This document shows positions 8,087 to 16,651 of a DNA stretch of 64,000 nt, piece by piece. The position numbers were made by a program, and so were the translations under genes. This DNA is from Herbaspirillum sp. meg3. GTDB taxonomy: Bacteria; Pseudomonadota; Gammaproteobacteria; Burkholderiales; Burkholderiaceae_D. The stretch is from contig NZ_CP022736.1 of the NCBI RefSeq assembly GCF_002257565.1, positions 4,464,001 to 4,528,000 of the forward strand, given 5' to 3'. Below the pieces are notes generated by a model. The model was not told the DNA's origin, did not search any database, and saw nothing but the letters and a program-made list of their open reading frames with translations. The first letter of the stretch is position 1. Every line of letters begins with the position of its first letter.

Positions 8087-9613
8087 TTATCCACGCCCTT
8101 TGGTTTCCTTCATTTCCTCTTTCCACTGTTCTTTCAGATCGCGTTCGCGCGCGTCGATCATGGCCTGATCATAGAATGTCGCATCCGGTGCTTTGCGCGC
8201 AATGCCCAATTGTTCAATTGCGGCCGGCAAACTACCCGACAAGAAATAAGACTCCGCCAACGCCATGTGCTGCAAGGCTTGCTTGCCCTGCCCTGCGTAG
8301 GCCTTGGCAAGCAAATTCTGCACCGCCACTTCGCTGCGATAGAGTTGGGCCTGATCGCGCAGATACGTGACGGCCTGGTCGTAACGCCCGCTTTCTATCA
8401 GTGCGTCAGCATATTGGCGCGCCGCCATGCGTGAAATCGGAAACTGCTTGCGCAGCGCTTCCGCAATCTTGAGCGCCTGATCCGGTTGCTTCTTGGCGAT
8501 CTTGATATCGATTTCCAGATTGCCGAACAGAATACTCGGCACCATCGGCTGCGATGCAGCACGCGCCTCTTGCAGCAAGGTTTCCGCTTTGTCGTAAGAA
8601 CGCTGGAGATACGCGGCATAGGCCAGTCCGTACTTCGACACCATGATCTGCATCTTGGTGTTCTGGCGCAATTGCGACTCAAAATATGCCTGCGCGTCGC
8701 GCACACCCTGCGCCGAATTGTCTTGCAGCAGACGCACGCGTGCGCGGATCAACTGGAAGTCTGGATTGTCGGCGCGCTGCTTATAACGCTGATCGCGAAT
8801 ACGCGCCTGAATATCGGCGATACGTTCTGTCGTCAGCGGGTGCGTCAGCAAATAAGGCGGCAATGAGTCGCCGAAATTGCGCGACGCACTTTGCAGGCGA
8901 CCGAAGAACGCCACCATACCCGAGGTATCAAAACCGCCGTCGCGCAGAATCTGCAAGCCGACCCGGTCGGCTTCGCGCTCGGCGTCGCGGCTGAAGTTCA
9001 GTTGCCGCTGCATCGCCACGCCGGTACCGCCCATCATCGTTGCCATCGCCGCATCACCACCGACCTTGGACACACCAGCCAGTGCACCGAGAACGATGGA
9101 CGCAAGCTGAATCATGGAATTCTGCTTCTGCTGGCCGATCATGCGCGCGATATGGCGCTGCGCAACGTGACCGATTTCATGCGCCAGCACGGAGGCCAGT
9201 TCCGACTCGCTTTGTGCTGCCAGCAAGAGGCCGGAATGCACGGCGATAAAACCACCCGGCAAAGCAAACGCATTGAGTACCGGATCGCGCACGGCAAAGA
9301 AGAAGAAATCGTAGCCGGCTTCTCCGCGCACATCGGGACGCACCGACACCAGATTTGATCCGAAATTATTCAGATATTCGAGCAACGGACCATCGTCGAG
9401 ATAATCCGGATCATGCCGGATCTCCTTCATGATTTGCTCACCCAGCTTGCGCTCCAGCAGCGGCGACAAACCTTCACGCTCGGTATCACCCAGCGTGGGT
9501 AAAGTTTGGGCAGTACTGAGGTTGGGCGCAACCGCCAAAGGCAAAGCAGCTAGCGACAACGCGACTGCTGCCAACAAAGGACGCAAGCGATGAAAACGGC
9601 GGCGCGGCGGCAT
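8087..9613 (-). CDS. BepA/YfgC-like M48 metalloprotease with TPR repeats
   Basis: Periplasmic zinc protease of the M48 family, related to E. coli BepA, which controls outer-membrane protein assembly. The zinc motif HEIGHVAQRH lies about 150 residues in, and the third ligand is in the downstream SRDAEREADRVG segment. The C-terminal half is alpha-helical with TPR-like repeats (YGLAYAAYLQRSYDKAETLLQEAR). I place the start at the ATG at 9613 because it gives a normal signal peptide (arginine-rich MPPRRRFHRLR then a hydrophobic run to AQT). An ATG at 9655 and a GTG at 9709 are also open, and no candidate has a good ribosome site. Divergent from moaC. Confidence 0.9.
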   Translation of the reverse strand: MPPRRRFHRLRPLLAAVALSLAALPLAVAPNLSTAQTLPTLGDTEREGLSPLLERKLGEQIMKEIRHDPDYLDDGPLLEYLNNFGSNLVSVRPDVRGEAGYDFFFFAVRDPVLNAFALPGGFIAVHSGLLLAAQSESELASVLAHEIGHVAQRHIARMIGQQKQNSMIQLASIVLGALAGVSKVGGDAAMATMMGGTGVAMQRQLNFSRDAEREADRVGLQILRDGGFDTSGMVAFFGRLQSASRNFGDSLPPYLLTHPLTTERIADIQARIRDQRYKQRADNPDFQLIRARVRLLQDNSAQGVRDAQAYFESQLRQNTKMQIMVSKYGLAYAAYLQRSYDKAETLLQEARAASQPMVPSILFGNLEIDIKIAKKQPDQALKIAEALRKQFPISRMAARQYADALIESGRYDQAVTYLRDQAQLYRSEVAVQNLLAKAYAGQGKQALQHMALAESYFLSGSLPAAIEQLGIARKAPDATFYDQAMIDARERDLKEQWKEEMKETKGRG

Positions 9614-9729
9614 AACGATGGTACGGGTTCGATCGGAAACGACTGGCTGACGCATAGGGACAATAAAAGAGTTACCTGCGATGCCTGCTATGATACTCGC
9701 AGTATTCACCGCTCCGACATTCTGCTGCT

Positions 9730-10257
9730 ATGACTTCTTCCAAGACGATCAATTCCAATGCAAACAACGATGCTGATGCCAATCAGGGCCTGACGCATTT
9801 CGATCAGGGCGGCCAGGCGCACATGGTGGATGTCGGCGGCAAGGCGGAAACGCACCGCGTCGCCATTGCCAGCGGCACTATCCGAATGAAGCCGGAAACA
9901 CTTGCCGTGATTCAATCCGGTACTGCAAAAAAAGGGGACGTGCTCGGCATCGCTCGTATCGCCGCCATCATGGCGTCCAAACGGACGAGTGATCTGATTC
10001 CCCTGTGCCATCCGCTGGCGCTGACGCATGTCTCAGTCGATTTCGACATCGATCAGGCGCAGTCGAGTATCGGCTGTACCGTACGCGTGGAAACGCAGGG
10101 AAAGACCGGTGTGGAAATGGAAGCCCTAACGGCAGTACAGGTCGGCCTGCTGACCATCTACGACATGTCCAAGGCAATTGATCGCGGCATGGTCATGACG
10201 GATATCCGTGTGCAGGAAAAACATGGCGGCAAGTCCGGATCGTGGTCGCAGGCGTAG
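9730..10257 (+). CDS. moaC: Cyclic pyranopterin monophosphate synthase
   Basis: Second enzyme of molybdenum cofactor biosynthesis; forms cyclic pyranopterin monophosphate from the MoaA product. The 175-residue protein has a low-complexity N-terminal extension (Asn/Asp/Ala rich, about 20 residues) before the family core (MVDVGGKAETHR). Core motifs present are SDLIPLCHPL, GVEMEALTAV and IYDMSKAID, the last with the catalytic Asp and Lys. There is no clear ribosome site before the ATG. It stands alone, followed by a strong bidirectional terminator, and is divergent from the BepA-like protease. Confidence 0.95.
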   Translation: MTSSKTINSNANNDADANQGLTHFDQGGQAHMVDVGGKAETHRVAIASGTIRMKPETLAVIQSGTAKKGDVLGIARIAAIMASKRTSDLIPLCHPLALTHVSVDFDIDQAQSSIGCTVRVETQGKTGVEMEALTAVQVGLLTIYDMSKAIDRGMVMTDIRVQEKHGGKSGSWSQA

Positions 10258-10306
10258 ATGAAGCGGGGTTGATTCATTTCGCCATCATCGACATTCGTTC
10301 TGACGT

Positions 10307-10339
10307 AAAAAAAGCGTGCACATTGTGCACGCTTTTTTG
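10307..10339. terminator. Bidirectional rho-independent terminator
   Basis: Arms AAAAAAGCGTGCAC (10308-10321) and GTGCACGCTTTTTT (10325-10338) with a three-base loop, flanked by A- and T-runs on both sides. It lies between moaC on the plus strand and the pilin gene on the minus strand and can terminate both. Confidence 0.9.
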
Positions 10340-10359
10340 TTGATGCCCGACTGATCAGA

Positions 10360-10884
10360 TCAGCTGCGGCAATTTTCCGGAGCGTACTGCGGCGGCAAAG
10401 TCGCGACGCTCGTGGCAGGCGCCACAGCTGGAGTGCCTGCAGGTGTCGCAGGCGTTGTCGCAGCGGCACCTGTTGGCGCAGCCTGACACAACCAGGTAAT
10501 TGCACTTGGATTTGTTGCGGAGGGCACCAGTTTCAAGGTTTTGTTACTGCCGTCGCCACCAATCTCACCAAAAGTAATTGTGATAGCGCCGCCATCGGCA
10601 ATCGTAATGTCCTTAACGTTCTTTATTTCGTTAGACGGCGTGAATTTGTAACCGGTAGCAGCCTGATTAAAAGCAGTGCCGCCCTTGGCGACTATCGTTT
10701 CAGACACAGCCATTTTTGCCGGCGCAGCCAGATTAATACCTTCGGCGACCTTGGCACGAATCAGATAATCACGATATTGCGGAATAGCGACCATCGCCAG
10801 AACGCCGACAATGGCGATGACGATCATCAATTCGATCAGGGTGAAACCGGTTTGTGTATAGCGTGCGGACCGTGATGCTTGCAT
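10360..10884 (-). CDS. pilA: Type IV pilin (PilA-like major pilin)
   Basis: Structural pilin of a type IV pilus. The short positively charged leader ends in G followed by FTLIELMIVIAIVGVLAMVA, the prepilin peptidase (PilD) site with Glu at position +5 and a hydrophobic assembly helix. The next segment, IPQYRDYLIRAKVAEG, is typical. Two cysteines near the C-terminus (WLCQ and ENCRS) should form the disulfide loop, but about 35 residues rich in Ala, Pro and Thr lie between them. An AGGA ribosome site is present. The location beside TerC and sucCD matches the pilin locus of other Burkholderiales. No other pilus gene is in the window, so minor-pilin status cannot be excluded. Confidence 0.9.
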   Translation of the reverse strand: MQASRSARYTQTGFTLIELMIVIAIVGVLAMVAIPQYRDYLIRAKVAEGINLAAPAKMAVSETIVAKGGTAFNQAATGYKFTPSNEIKNVKDITIADGGAITITFGEIGGDGSNKTLKLVPSATNPSAITWLCQAAPTGAAATTPATPAGTPAVAPATSVATLPPQYAPENCRS

Positions 10885-10901
10885 ATTGTTTTCCTATTAC
10901 A

Positions 10902-10915
10902 AAAAATCGATTTTT
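10902..10915. repeat. Perfect 14-base palindrome in pilin leader
   Basis: AAAAATCGATTTTT, a fully symmetric site 17 bases upstream of the pilin start codon and overlapping the space just before its ribosome site. It could be a protein-binding site or a weak hairpin. The rest of 10916-11124 shows no clear sigma-54 or sigma-70 promoter that I can support. Confidence 0.4.
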
Positions 10916-11124
10916 CAGAAGCGCCGCTTCGTCATTCCGCGATGATTACGTGATCATTACTCGATTGTGGTTCGACGATGATTCGATGACTGATATTTTC
11001 TCTCTGGCAACGCTTTCTCCCAGATCGATGATATTCGCCAACGCGACTTTTGTGAACATTTATATAACGAGGGACGAAGCCGATTCATCTTGAGCGACCT
11101 CACCCTCGCAGCTTGAAAGTCGCG

Positions 11125-11850
11125 TCAATGCCCTTCTTTCGCATTCTTGCGAGCCAGCCAGCTGCCGACAATCACGACACCGATGGCGCCGACGATACCA
11201 GGCAAACTTAAGTGCAATTGCAACCCCGGCACGACAAACTCGTGGTGCGGCAAAGTGCTTTGCACCCAGCCGCGAATGGCGACGTCTGAAATAATCATGC
11301 CGCCCGCCAGGTAACCAAGCAAGGCCGCGCCCAGTGTGATGATCAGTGGCGCTTTTTCCATCAGCTTGAGCACCAGCGTGCTACCCCAGACAATGATGGG
11401 AATGCTGACAAGGATACCAAACACCACCAGCAGCAATTGATGCTCCCCGGCGGCCTGCTCAGCTGCACTCGCAATGGCGATGACATTATCCAGACTCATC
11501 ACCAGATCCGCCACGATGATGGTTTTGATCGCCGCGAGCAATTTATCACTGCCACTGATTTCGCCGTGACCGTCGTCGTCACTCAGCAACTTGGTACCAA
11601 TCCAGAACAGCAACACGCCGCCGATCAGCTTGATATACGGCATCTGCAGCAAACTCACCGCGAACGCGATCAAAGCGATGCGAATCGCAATGGCGCCGAA
11701 TGTACCCCACAGAATGCCGCGAAAACGCAAGTTGCTTGGCAAATTGCGGCATGCCAGGGCGATCACGATGGCGTTATCGCCACCGAGCAAAATATCAATC
11801 AGGATGATCTGGCCGACTGCAAACCAGTTCAATTCCATTAAAAAATCCAT
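11125..11850 (-). CDS. TerC family integral membrane protein (YjbE type)
   Basis: 241-residue inner-membrane protein with about seven hydrophobic segments and the TerC signatures LLGGDNAIVIALA near residue 20 and DLVMSLDNVIAIA in the middle, whose acidic residues are thought to bind metal ions. TerC proteins are linked to manganese export and tellurite resistance. The start at 11850 is chosen because GGGGGA lies nine bases upstream; an upstream ATG would add 13 residues. A short Asp/Gly/His loop (SDDDGHGE) separates the two halves. It sits 34 bases after the sucCD terminator. No yybP-ykoY manganese riboswitch is visible. Confidence 0.9.
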   Translation of the reverse strand: MDFLMELNWFAVGQIILIDILLGGDNAIVIALACRNLPSNLRFRGILWGTFGAIAIRIALIAFAVSLLQMPYIKLIGGVLLFWIGTKLLSDDDGHGEISGSDKLLAAIKTIIVADLVMSLDNVIAIASAAEQAAGEHQLLLVVFGILVSIPIIVWGSTLVLKLMEKAPLIITLGAALLGYLAGGMIISDVAIRGWVQSTLPHHEFVVPGLQLHLSLPGIVGAIGVVIVGSWLARKNAKEGH

Positions 11851-11884
11851 TAACCGTTCCCCCATCATCGTGTTTGGACATGAA

Positions 11885-11918
11885 AACAATATGGGGAGCC
11901 GGAGCTCCCCATATTGTT
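11885..11918 (-). terminator. Strong hairpin, probable sucCD terminator
   Basis: Perfect 15-base arms, AACAATATGGGGAGC at 11885-11899 and its complement at 11904-11918, closed by a four-base loop. On the minus strand it is followed by a short T-run. It lies between the sucD stop and the TerC start. Confidence 0.75.
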
Positions 11919-12024
11919 ATGTCACCGGTCAGGCCGGGAAGTTCTGCCGATACTGCAACAACTGCGACAAATCAATCCAGCCTGCCGTTTACTTGCATCT
12001 TTGCTTGCTATTGCAGCAAATGAA

Positions 12025-12906
12025 TTACAGAACCGACTTCAGCAGACGAGCCATTTCCGAAGGATTGCGTGTTGCCTTGATGCCGCATTCTTCCATGATC
12101 GCCAGCTTGGCTTCAGCAGTGTCAGCACCGCCGGAGATCAGCGCGCCGGCGTGGCCCATGCGCTTACCTGGAGGCGCAGTCACACCGGCGATAAAGCCGA
12201 TGACTGGTTTCTTCATGTTTTCCTTGACCCAGTACGAAGCGTTGGCTTCGTCAGGACCGCCGATTTCACCGATCATGATGACGGCGTCGGTGTCTGGATC
12301 ATCATTGAATGCCTTCATGATGTCGATGTGCTTCAGACCGTTGATCGGATCGCCGCCGATACCAACTGCGGACGATTGACCCAGACCCAGTGCGGTCAGT
12401 TGACCGACGGCTTCGTATGTCAGTGTGCCCGAACGCGAAACCACGCCGATACGGCCCTTTTTGTGGATGTGGCCTGGCATGATGCCGATCTTGATTTCGT
12501 CTGGTGTGATCAGACCTGGGCAGTTAGGACCCAGCAGCAATGTCTTGCTGCCTGCTTTTGCCATGCGGTTTTTCAACTCCAGCATGTCGCGGACAGGGAT
12601 GCCTTCAGTAATACAGATCGCCAGATCCAGATCGGCTTCAACAGCTTCCCAGATTGCAGCGGCTGCGCCTGCCGGTGGAACGTAGATCACGGAAACGGTT
12701 GCGCCGGTTGCCTTCTTGGCTTCGGAAACATTCGCGAAAATTGGAATGCCTTCGAAATCTTCACCAGCCTTTTTCGGGTTCACGCCTGCAACGAATGCGT
12801 TCTTGCCGTTCGCGTAGTCGCGGCACATGCGTGTGTGAAATTGACCGGTTTTGCCGGTGATACCTTGGGTGATGACTTTGGTGTCTTTATTGATCAGAAT
12901 CGACAT
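12025..12906 (-). CDS. sucD: Succinyl-CoA synthetase alpha subunit
   Basis: Alpha subunit of the TCA-cycle enzyme that makes succinate and ATP (or GTP) from succinyl-CoA; it binds CoA and carries the phospho-histidine. The 293-residue protein has TQGITGKTGQFH near the start, the CoA-binding VNPKK region and the active-site histidine in GAGVTAPPGKRMGHAGA-type sequence (IAGVTAPPGKRMGHAGALI) near residue 246. Length is standard. AAGGA precedes the ATG. It lies 17 bases after sucC in the same operon and is followed by a strong hairpin. Confidence 0.97.
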   Translation of the reverse strand: MSILINKDTKVITQGITGKTGQFHTRMCRDYANGKNAFVAGVNPKKAGEDFEGIPIFANVSEAKKATGATVSVIYVPPAGAAAAIWEAVEADLDLAICITEGIPVRDMLELKNRMAKAGSKTLLLGPNCPGLITPDEIKIGIMPGHIHKKGRIGVVSRSGTLTYEAVGQLTALGLGQSSAVGIGGDPINGLKHIDIMKAFNDDPDTDAVIMIGEIGGPDEANASYWVKENMKKPVIGFIAGVTAPPGKRMGHAGALISGGADTAEAKLAIMEECGIKATRNPSEMARLLKSVL

Positions 12907-12923
12907 AGCTATTCCTTGTCCTA

Positions 12924-14090
12924 TTATTTACCGTTGGCTGCAGCAACAACTTTTTGCGCAGCTTCTTCCATGCTGTCTGCCGAAATGATTGGCAGGCCGG
13001 AGTCGGCCAACAGCTTCTTGCCGATTTCTTCGTTGGTGCCCTTCATGCGCACGACCAGTGGCACTTTCAGGGAAACAGCCTTGGACGCAGCGATCACGCC
13101 TTCGGCGATCACGTCACAGCGCATGATGCCGCCGAAAATGTTGACCAGGATGGCTTTCAGTTCTGGGTTCTTCAGCATGATCTTGAATGCTTCGGTAACC
13201 TTTTCTGTTGTTGCGCCACCGCCGACGTCCAGGAAGTTGGCAGGTTCGCCGCCAAACAGCTTGATGGTGTCCATGGTTGCCATTGCCAGACCAGCGCCGT
13301 TGACCAGGCAGCCGATGTTGCCGTCGAGGGAGATGTAAGCCAGATCGAACTTCGAAGCTTCGACTTCAGCTGGATCTTCTTCGTCCAGATCGCGGTAAGC
13401 GACGATTTCCGGATGACGGAACAGTGCGTTGGAGTCGAAGTTGAACTTCGCGTCCAGAGCGATGACCTTGCCGTCGCCGGTCAGGATCAGTGGATTGATT
13501 TCGGCCAGCGATGCATCGGTTTCCCAGTATGCCTTGTACAGACCTTGCAGTTGCTTACGTGCATCAACCACGGAAGCGGCTGGAACGCCGATCTTGGTTG
13601 CGATGCTGTCAGCATCAGCGTCAGTCAGACCGGTCGATGGATCGATAGCGATCTGATGAATCAGTTCTGGGTGGCTTTCTGCCACTTCTTCGATGTCCAT
13701 GCCGCCTTCGCTGGATGCCATCAGGACCACACGTTGGCTAACGCGATCGGTAACCATCGAAACGTACAGTTCTTTCTTGATATCTGCGCCTTCTTCGATC
13801 AGCAGGCGACGCACCTTTTGGCCTTCCGGGCCGGTTTGGTGAGTGATCAGCTGCATGCCGAGGATCTGGTTGGCGTATTCCTTGACTTGCTCCAGGGACT
13901 TGGCAACTTTAACGCCGCCGCCCTTGCCGCGGCCACCCGCGTGGATTTGCGCCTTGACGACCCACACCGGACCGCCCAGCGTTTCAGCTGCCTTGACAGC
14001 ATCTTCGACGGATTGGCACGGAATGCCGCGTGGAACGGTCACGCCGAATTGGCGGAGGATTTCTTTGCCCTGATACTCATGGATTTTCAT
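12924..14090 (-). CDS. sucC: Succinyl-CoA synthetase beta subunit
   Basis: Beta subunit of succinyl-CoA synthetase with an N-terminal ATP-grasp domain and C-terminal CoA-ligase domain. The 388-residue protein starts MKIHEYQGKEILRQFGV and contains VVKAQIHAGGRGKGGGVK (nucleotide loop, near residue 44), EINPLILT near 197, NGAGLAMATMD near 264 and NIFGGIMRCD near 322. All are standard. AAGGGA lies eight bases before the start. It heads the sucCD operon, about 500 bases downstream of recX. Confidence 0.97.
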   Translation of the reverse strand: MKIHEYQGKEILRQFGVTVPRGIPCQSVEDAVKAAETLGGPVWVVKAQIHAGGRGKGGGVKVAKSLEQVKEYANQILGMQLITHQTGPEGQKVRRLLIEEGADIKKELYVSMVTDRVSQRVVLMASSEGGMDIEEVAESHPELIHQIAIDPSTGLTDADADSIATKIGVPAASVVDARKQLQGLYKAYWETDASLAEINPLILTGDGKVIALDAKFNFDSNALFRHPEIVAYRDLDEEDPAEVEASKFDLAYISLDGNIGCLVNGAGLAMATMDTIKLFGGEPANFLDVGGGATTEKVTEAFKIMLKNPELKAILVNIFGGIMRCDVIAEGVIAASKAVSLKVPLVVRMKGTNEEIGKKLLADSGLPIISADSMEEAAQKVVAAANGK

Positions 14091-14597
14091 GGGAGCTTCC
14101 CTTTAAGACACTATTAAATAAAACTTACTGGATTGAAATCCGGCTGGCGGCAAAACCGCGCGGCGCGAATGGAGGCAAGAATCCGCGATGGCGCGGCCCA
14201 ACCGAACGGGGACACGCTATAGCCAAACGGCCTCGCGGATTGCTTAGTAGAAGGTACAGACAGTGCGTTGGGCATAGAGAATGCCATTTGATCAACATTA
14301 ATCGTTGTCGCATTGCGTGTCGTCATCGCAAAGATTGCCATGACAGCCGCTAATGCGGCGCAGCAAAAACCCGGAGATTTTAGCACAGCTCGGCCCGGCT
14401 AGGCAGCAGGATCAGCCACTACCGAGTATTTTGCCGTGGTTAATACGAGATAAAAGCAGAGGAAGAATCGCCGGGCCTCTTCAGGTTCTCAGCATCGTAG
14501 GTTTTCTTGCGGAGGCTCCTGGCGTTCTTTCTGGTGCCACTGGATGCTACGCCCCCCCTTGCCGCGCTATCGCGCGATGCCCCATCGGCACAGGCCA
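14091..14597. other. Intergenic region between recX and sucC
   Basis: 507 bases with no supported gene. Short ORFs exist on both strands but start with GTG or lack ribosome sites and have no recognisable sequence. The sucCD promoter must lie here. A GC-rich symmetric stretch (ATCGCGCGAT, near 14570) lies just downstream of recX but has no T-run. No tRNA-like structure was seen. Confidence 0.6.
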
Positions 14598-15065
14598 TTA
14601 ATCGTCGTCATGAGGCGCATCACTCCACGCCGTTTTGACCGCAGCCTGAATCGCCCGATGAGAAAACCCTCGCTGCTGGAGAAATCGCATGCACTTGGCA
14701 CGTGCTTCAGCACTTTCCGGCGCTTCCGCATATTTGCGGCTCAGCACTTCACGCGCACGCTGCGTCTCGCCTTGTGCAAGTTCAAGCTTGGCGTCACCCA
14801 GCGTTTCACCGCTGATGCCGTGACTTTTCAGTTCGGACAAAATGCGATTATTGCCATAGCGACCGGCACGCCGATGCATCAACGATTCGGAAAAACGTTC
14901 TTGAGAGAGGAATTTGGATTCTTGAAGCCAGTTGAGCAAGGCTTCGATATCGTCGTCATCTTGCGCGTAAGGGGTTAGCTTACGCGCAAGTTCCAGACGA
15001 CTATGCTCACGTGAAGAGAGATATTTGAGCGCTCGCGCCTTCAGGCTGAGCTGCGGCCTGGGCAT
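14598..15065 (-). CDS. recX: Recombination regulatory protein RecX
   Basis: Modulator of RecA that binds the filament groove and limits its activity and ATPase. The 155-residue protein is helical and basic, with the RecX segments SLKARALKYLSSREHSRLELARKL at the N-terminus, LLNWLQESKFLSQERFSESLMHRR in the middle and CMRFLQQRGFSHRAIQAAVK at the C-terminus. Length is normal. It is 56 bases downstream of recA on the same strand, the usual arrangement, so it should be induced together with recA in the SOS response. Confidence 0.94.
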   Translation of the reverse strand: MPRPQLSLKARALKYLSSREHSRLELARKLTPYAQDDDDIEALLNWLQESKFLSQERFSESLMHRRAGRYGNNRILSELKSHGISGETLGDAKLELAQGETQRAREVLSRKYAEAPESAEARAKCMRFLQQRGFSHRAIQAAVKTAWSDAPHDDD

Positions 15066-15121
15066 CGGTTACACCGTCGCGATCGTTGCGACCGATAAGA
15101 CTCGAGCGGGGTACAACGACA

Positions 15122-16240
15122 TCAGGATTCTTCGGCAGCTACGTTCTTTGCAGAACCTTTGCCAGCCGGCGCCGGTGCTGATGTTGCAGTAGCCGCAGCA
15201 CCGCCAGCACCAGCGGCCAATTCAGGGACGCCCAAAGAAGCACGTACCTTGTTTTCGATTTCACGCGCCAGTTCAGGACGCTCTTTCAGGTAATTGCGAG
15301 CATTGTCCTTACCCTGACCGATGCGTTCGCCGTTGTAGCTATACCAGGCGCCCGACTTTTCAACGATCTTGGCGTCGGAACCCAGATCGAGGATTTCACC
15401 TTCGCGCGATGTGCCTTCTCCATAAAGAATGTCGAAGTGCGCTTCGCGGAACGGTGGCGCCACTTTGTTTTTGACGACTTTGACCTTGGTTTCGCTACCA
15501 ATGACTTCGTCGCCGGACTTGATCGAACCTGTACGGCGAATATCCAGACGAACCGATGCGTAGAACTTCAGCGCATTACCGCCTGTGGTCGTTTCCGGGT
15601 TGCCGAACATGACGCCGATCTTCATACGAATCTGATTAATGAAGATAACGGTGGTGTTGGTGCGGTTGATGCTGCCGGTCAGCTTGCGCAATGCTTGCGA
15701 CATCAGGCGTGCCTGCAGGCCTGGCAGGGAGTCACCCATGTCGCCTTCGATTTCAGCACGTGGCGTCAGGGCTGCAACCGAGTCAATCACAATCAGATCA
15801 ACACCGCCGGAGCGTACCAGCGCATCCGTGATTTCCAGCGCCTGTTCGCCCGTATCAGGTTGCGAAATCAGGAGATCGGACAGATTGACGCCCAATCGTT
15901 GGGCATACGTGACATCCAGCGCATGCTCTGCATCGATAAAGGCACAAGTTCCGCCGATTTTTTGCATTTCAGCAATAGCTTGCAGCGTCAAGGTAGTTTT
16001 ACCGGACGATTCGGGACCGTAGATTTCGATCACACGACCACGTGGCAGACCGCCGACGCCCAGTGCAATGTCAAGACCGAGGGAGCCGGTCGAGACGACC
16101 TGAATTTCCTCGACGACAGCGCCATCTTCCATGCGCATGACCGAGCCCTTACCAAACTGCTTCTCGATTTGCGCCAGAGCAGCGGCTAGCGCCTTGCCCT
16201 TTTCAGAATTGCTGGCGTTAGTGGCTTTTTTATCGTCCAT
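15122..16240 (-). CDS. recA: Recombinase RecA
   Basis: DNA strand-exchange protein and SOS co-protease. The start at 16240 (MDDKKATNASNSEKGKALAAA) gives 372 residues; the longer open frame has no support. Walker A is GPESSGKTT near residue 73, followed by the usual FIDAEHALD and the L2 loop region (NQIRMKIGVMFGNPETTTGGNAL). The C-terminal tail is unusually rich in Ala, Gly and Pro (about 30 residues) before the acidic end EES. A perfect LexA box lies 58 bases upstream. recX follows. Confidence 0.98.
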   Translation of the reverse strand: MDDKKATNASNSEKGKALAAALAQIEKQFGKGSVMRMEDGAVVEEIQVVSTGSLGLDIALGVGGLPRGRVIEIYGPESSGKTTLTLQAIAEMQKIGGTCAFIDAEHALDVTYAQRLGVNLSDLLISQPDTGEQALEITDALVRSGGVDLIVIDSVAALTPRAEIEGDMGDSLPGLQARLMSQALRKLTGSINRTNTTVIFINQIRMKIGVMFGNPETTTGGNALKFYASVRLDIRRTGSIKSGDEVIGSETKVKVVKNKVAPPFREAHFDILYGEGTSREGEILDLGSDAKIVEKSGAWYSYNGERIGQGKDNARNYLKERPELAREIENKVRASLGVPELAAGAGGAAATATSAPAPAGKGSAKNVAAEES

Positions 16241-16651
16241 TGGGTTTTCTTTCAACGAAAGTGGTTCGTAGTGTTCAGTGCTTTTGCTTAGACAGCACTG
16301 TATAAAAAAACAGTTGTTTGTGCAAGCTCTTTTTCTGTTGTCGCGGATTCGCACTAAAACAACGGGATCCTTTACAGCGGGATCTATTGCGTTGCAACGA
16401 AACGAGTCAGCTGCATCTTATGTCTGTTAGTATCGGCCCCCCAATTATAGCGGCCTTGTCGCTGCGGCCTTGCTGCCCTTTTATTCCAAAAAAACAATTA
16501 AAAAGGACAAAACGACCCACCGCAATGAGGAAAACGGCGCCAGCCTCTATAATTTGAATAAATTGCGTTAAATACCCGTTTTTATTGGGGTATTTCTCGT
16601 ATCTGATATACATTTCTAGCTAGTAATATTACGTTTTTTCGTATCTCCCTT
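16241..16651. other. Divergent regulatory region recA / receiver-TPR gene
   Basis: 411 bases without a supported gene. It holds the recA SOS box, a minus-strand TTGCAC (complement at 16320-16325) that could be the recA -35 element, and, nearer the plus-strand gene, an 8-base inverted repeat AAATACCC / GGGTATTT at 16570-16577 and 16588-16595. The last 90 bases before the receiver-TPR start are AT-rich. Confidence 0.55.
16298..16313 (-). promoter_or_regulatory. LexA (SOS) box of recA
   Basis: CTGTATAAAAAAACAG fits the LexA consensus CTGT-N8-ACAG with no mismatch. On the recA strand it overlaps a TATACA that could be the -10 element, so LexA binding would block transcription. Confidence 0.9.

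Noticed and set aside
11851..12024. yybP-ykoY manganese riboswitch upstream of TerC
   Set aside because: The only strong structure is a simple hairpin that fits a sucCD terminator; the conserved riboswitch core bases were not found.
14114..14386. 90-codon minus-strand frame upstream of sucC
   Set aside because: Starts with GTG without a ribosome site and shows no protein-like pattern beyond a short hydrophobic stretch.
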